DNA of 5,284 bases from Crenothrix polyspora (GTDB taxonomy: Bacteria > Pseudomonadota > Gammaproteobacteria > Methylococcales > Methylomonadaceae), in the NCBI GenBank assembly GCA_945903675.1, contig CAMDOP010000249.1, positions 1 to 5,284 on the forward strand. The letters run 5' to 3'. Under the pieces are notes generated by a model. It did not search any database, was not told where the DNA came from, and worked only from the letters and a program-made list of their open reading frames with translations. The translations under genes were made by a program, and so were the position numbers. Positions 4,936 through 5,284 of the stretch are shown in pieces (the stretch's first letter is position 1; the number at the start of each line of letters is the position of its first letter).

Positions 4936-5284
4936 CTATCTCAGACAACGGTGCGCAAACATCGGGATGCATACGGTAAGTGCATTCCAGAAAGATACCT
5001 TCGCTGAAAATCGTGGAAACGGAGCGTTAGCGAAGTGAAGATTTTTAGTCGCCGATAGCCATAGTGCATGTGTTTTCACGGAGCGTTTTTTGCGTAGTGA
5101 AAATGCAGGCTTTACGAAATGGCGTAAAGTCATTGCGAAACTAAGCTGTGCACCCCTTGTTGGGTGCACAGCGAGTGAAGCAGGACGAATCGGGGCAGCC
5201 GTAGGCATTGGCGGTCGCGTAGTTTTTGCTGATTTTTCGAGCAGGAGCCCGGAAAAATCTTTCGCAAAAATAGCGACTCCCCGC
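4936..5284 (-). CDS. Open frame through the hairpin region, doubtful, runs off the right edge
   Basis: A - strand frame is open from the window edge to a TGA at 4938-4936, about 115 codons, with the first ATG at 5208. The translation is basic and rich in Ser, Ala, Phe and Arg (for example SLAVHPTRGAQLSFAMTLRH and LHFANAPFPRFSAKVSF). I recognise no domain. The frame lies entirely across the stem-loop cluster at 5004-5270, and no ribosome binding site is evident at 5208. An open frame of this length could arise from the composition of the repeats. I list it only because it is open over 350 bases and may continue outside the window. I would not annotate it as a gene without support. Confidence 0.2.
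   Translation of the reverse strand, partial: RGVAIFAKDFSGLLLEKSAKTTRPPMPTAAPIRPASLAVHPTRGAQLSFAMTLRHFVKPAFSLRKKRSVKTHALWLSATKNLHFANAPFPRFSAKVSFWNALTVCIPMFAHRCLR
5004..5270. repeat. Cluster of five stem-loops with a recurring GCG(A/T)AGTGAA motif
   Basis: In 267 bases there are five clean inverted repeats. CTGAAAATC/GATTTTTAG (5004-5012 with 5040-5048). TTTTCAC/GTGAAAA (5073-5079 with 5097-5103). GGCTTTACG/CGTAAAGTC (5108-5116 with 5123-5131). GCTGTGCACCC/GGGTGCACAGC (5145-5155 with 5162-5172, perfect 11 pairs and a 6-base loop). A nested pair TTTTTGC/GCAAAAA (5223-5229 with 5264-5270) encloses GATTTTTC/GAAAAATC (5231-5238 with 5252-5259). The first two loops share ACGGAGCGTT followed by GCG(A/T)AGTGAA (5019-5039 and 5078-5101), and GCGAGTGAAG recurs at 5171-5180 beside the fourth stem. 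Some structured repeat, origin-like or transfer-origin-like region would fit, but I recognise no named family. Confidence 0.6.

Noticed and set aside
5004..5270. CRISPR array
   Set aside because: The repeated unit occurs two to three times at unequal spacing with different hairpin arms, without regular repeats and spacers.

Overview
The window looks like a chromosomal stretch of a moderately AT-rich gamma- or betaproteobacterium. The evidence is a CysA/CysB pair, a REP-associated tyrosine transposase (RAYT) with REP hairpins, an aerobic-type cobalamin cluster that includes bluB, and a TonB-dependent receptor start. An aerobic gammaproteobacterium such as a methanotroph is a reasonable guess, but no gene here fixes the taxon. 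At least three genes are clearly dead, and several borders between segments look like deletion or insertion junctions.

Left part, + strand (1-1560): the C-terminus of the sulfate/thiosulfate ABC transporter ATPase CysA, then a 344-base gap carrying two inverted hairpin arms that resemble a small MITE or REP pair, then an intact CysB-type LysR regulator. This is a sulfur-assimilation module. A REP hairpin with the diagnostic GTAG tetranucleotide follows cysB.

Middle (1585-2241): a RAYT gene keeps its HLH (HUH) motif but is cut off before its catalytic tyrosine. Its reading frame runs on into the first ~47 codons of a TonB-dependent receptor (signal peptide and TonB box), probably btuB. The resulting 193-codon open frame is a chance chimera of two broken genes. 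An inverted, half-eroded REP closes the block.

Cobalamin part, - strand (4597 down to 2238): cobO (intact) - cobB (pseudogene) - bluB (pseudogene) - btuF-like cobalamin-binding protein (intact). The genes are tightly packed (cobO/cobB TAATG, bluB/btuF ATGA), so this was one translationally coupled operon. The two inner genes have large internal deletions, nonsense codons and frameshifts, yet their residual motifs can be read in order. The retained functions, corrinoid adenosylation and corrinoid binding, suggest a loss of de novo synthesis with scavenging kept. That last step is inference.

Right end (4633-5284): an intrinsic terminator reading leftward, the C-terminal tail of an unidentified - strand gene, the 3' end of an IS3-family element, then about 350 bases with five stem-loops and a recurring GCG(A/T)AGTGAA motif that I cannot assign to a known family.
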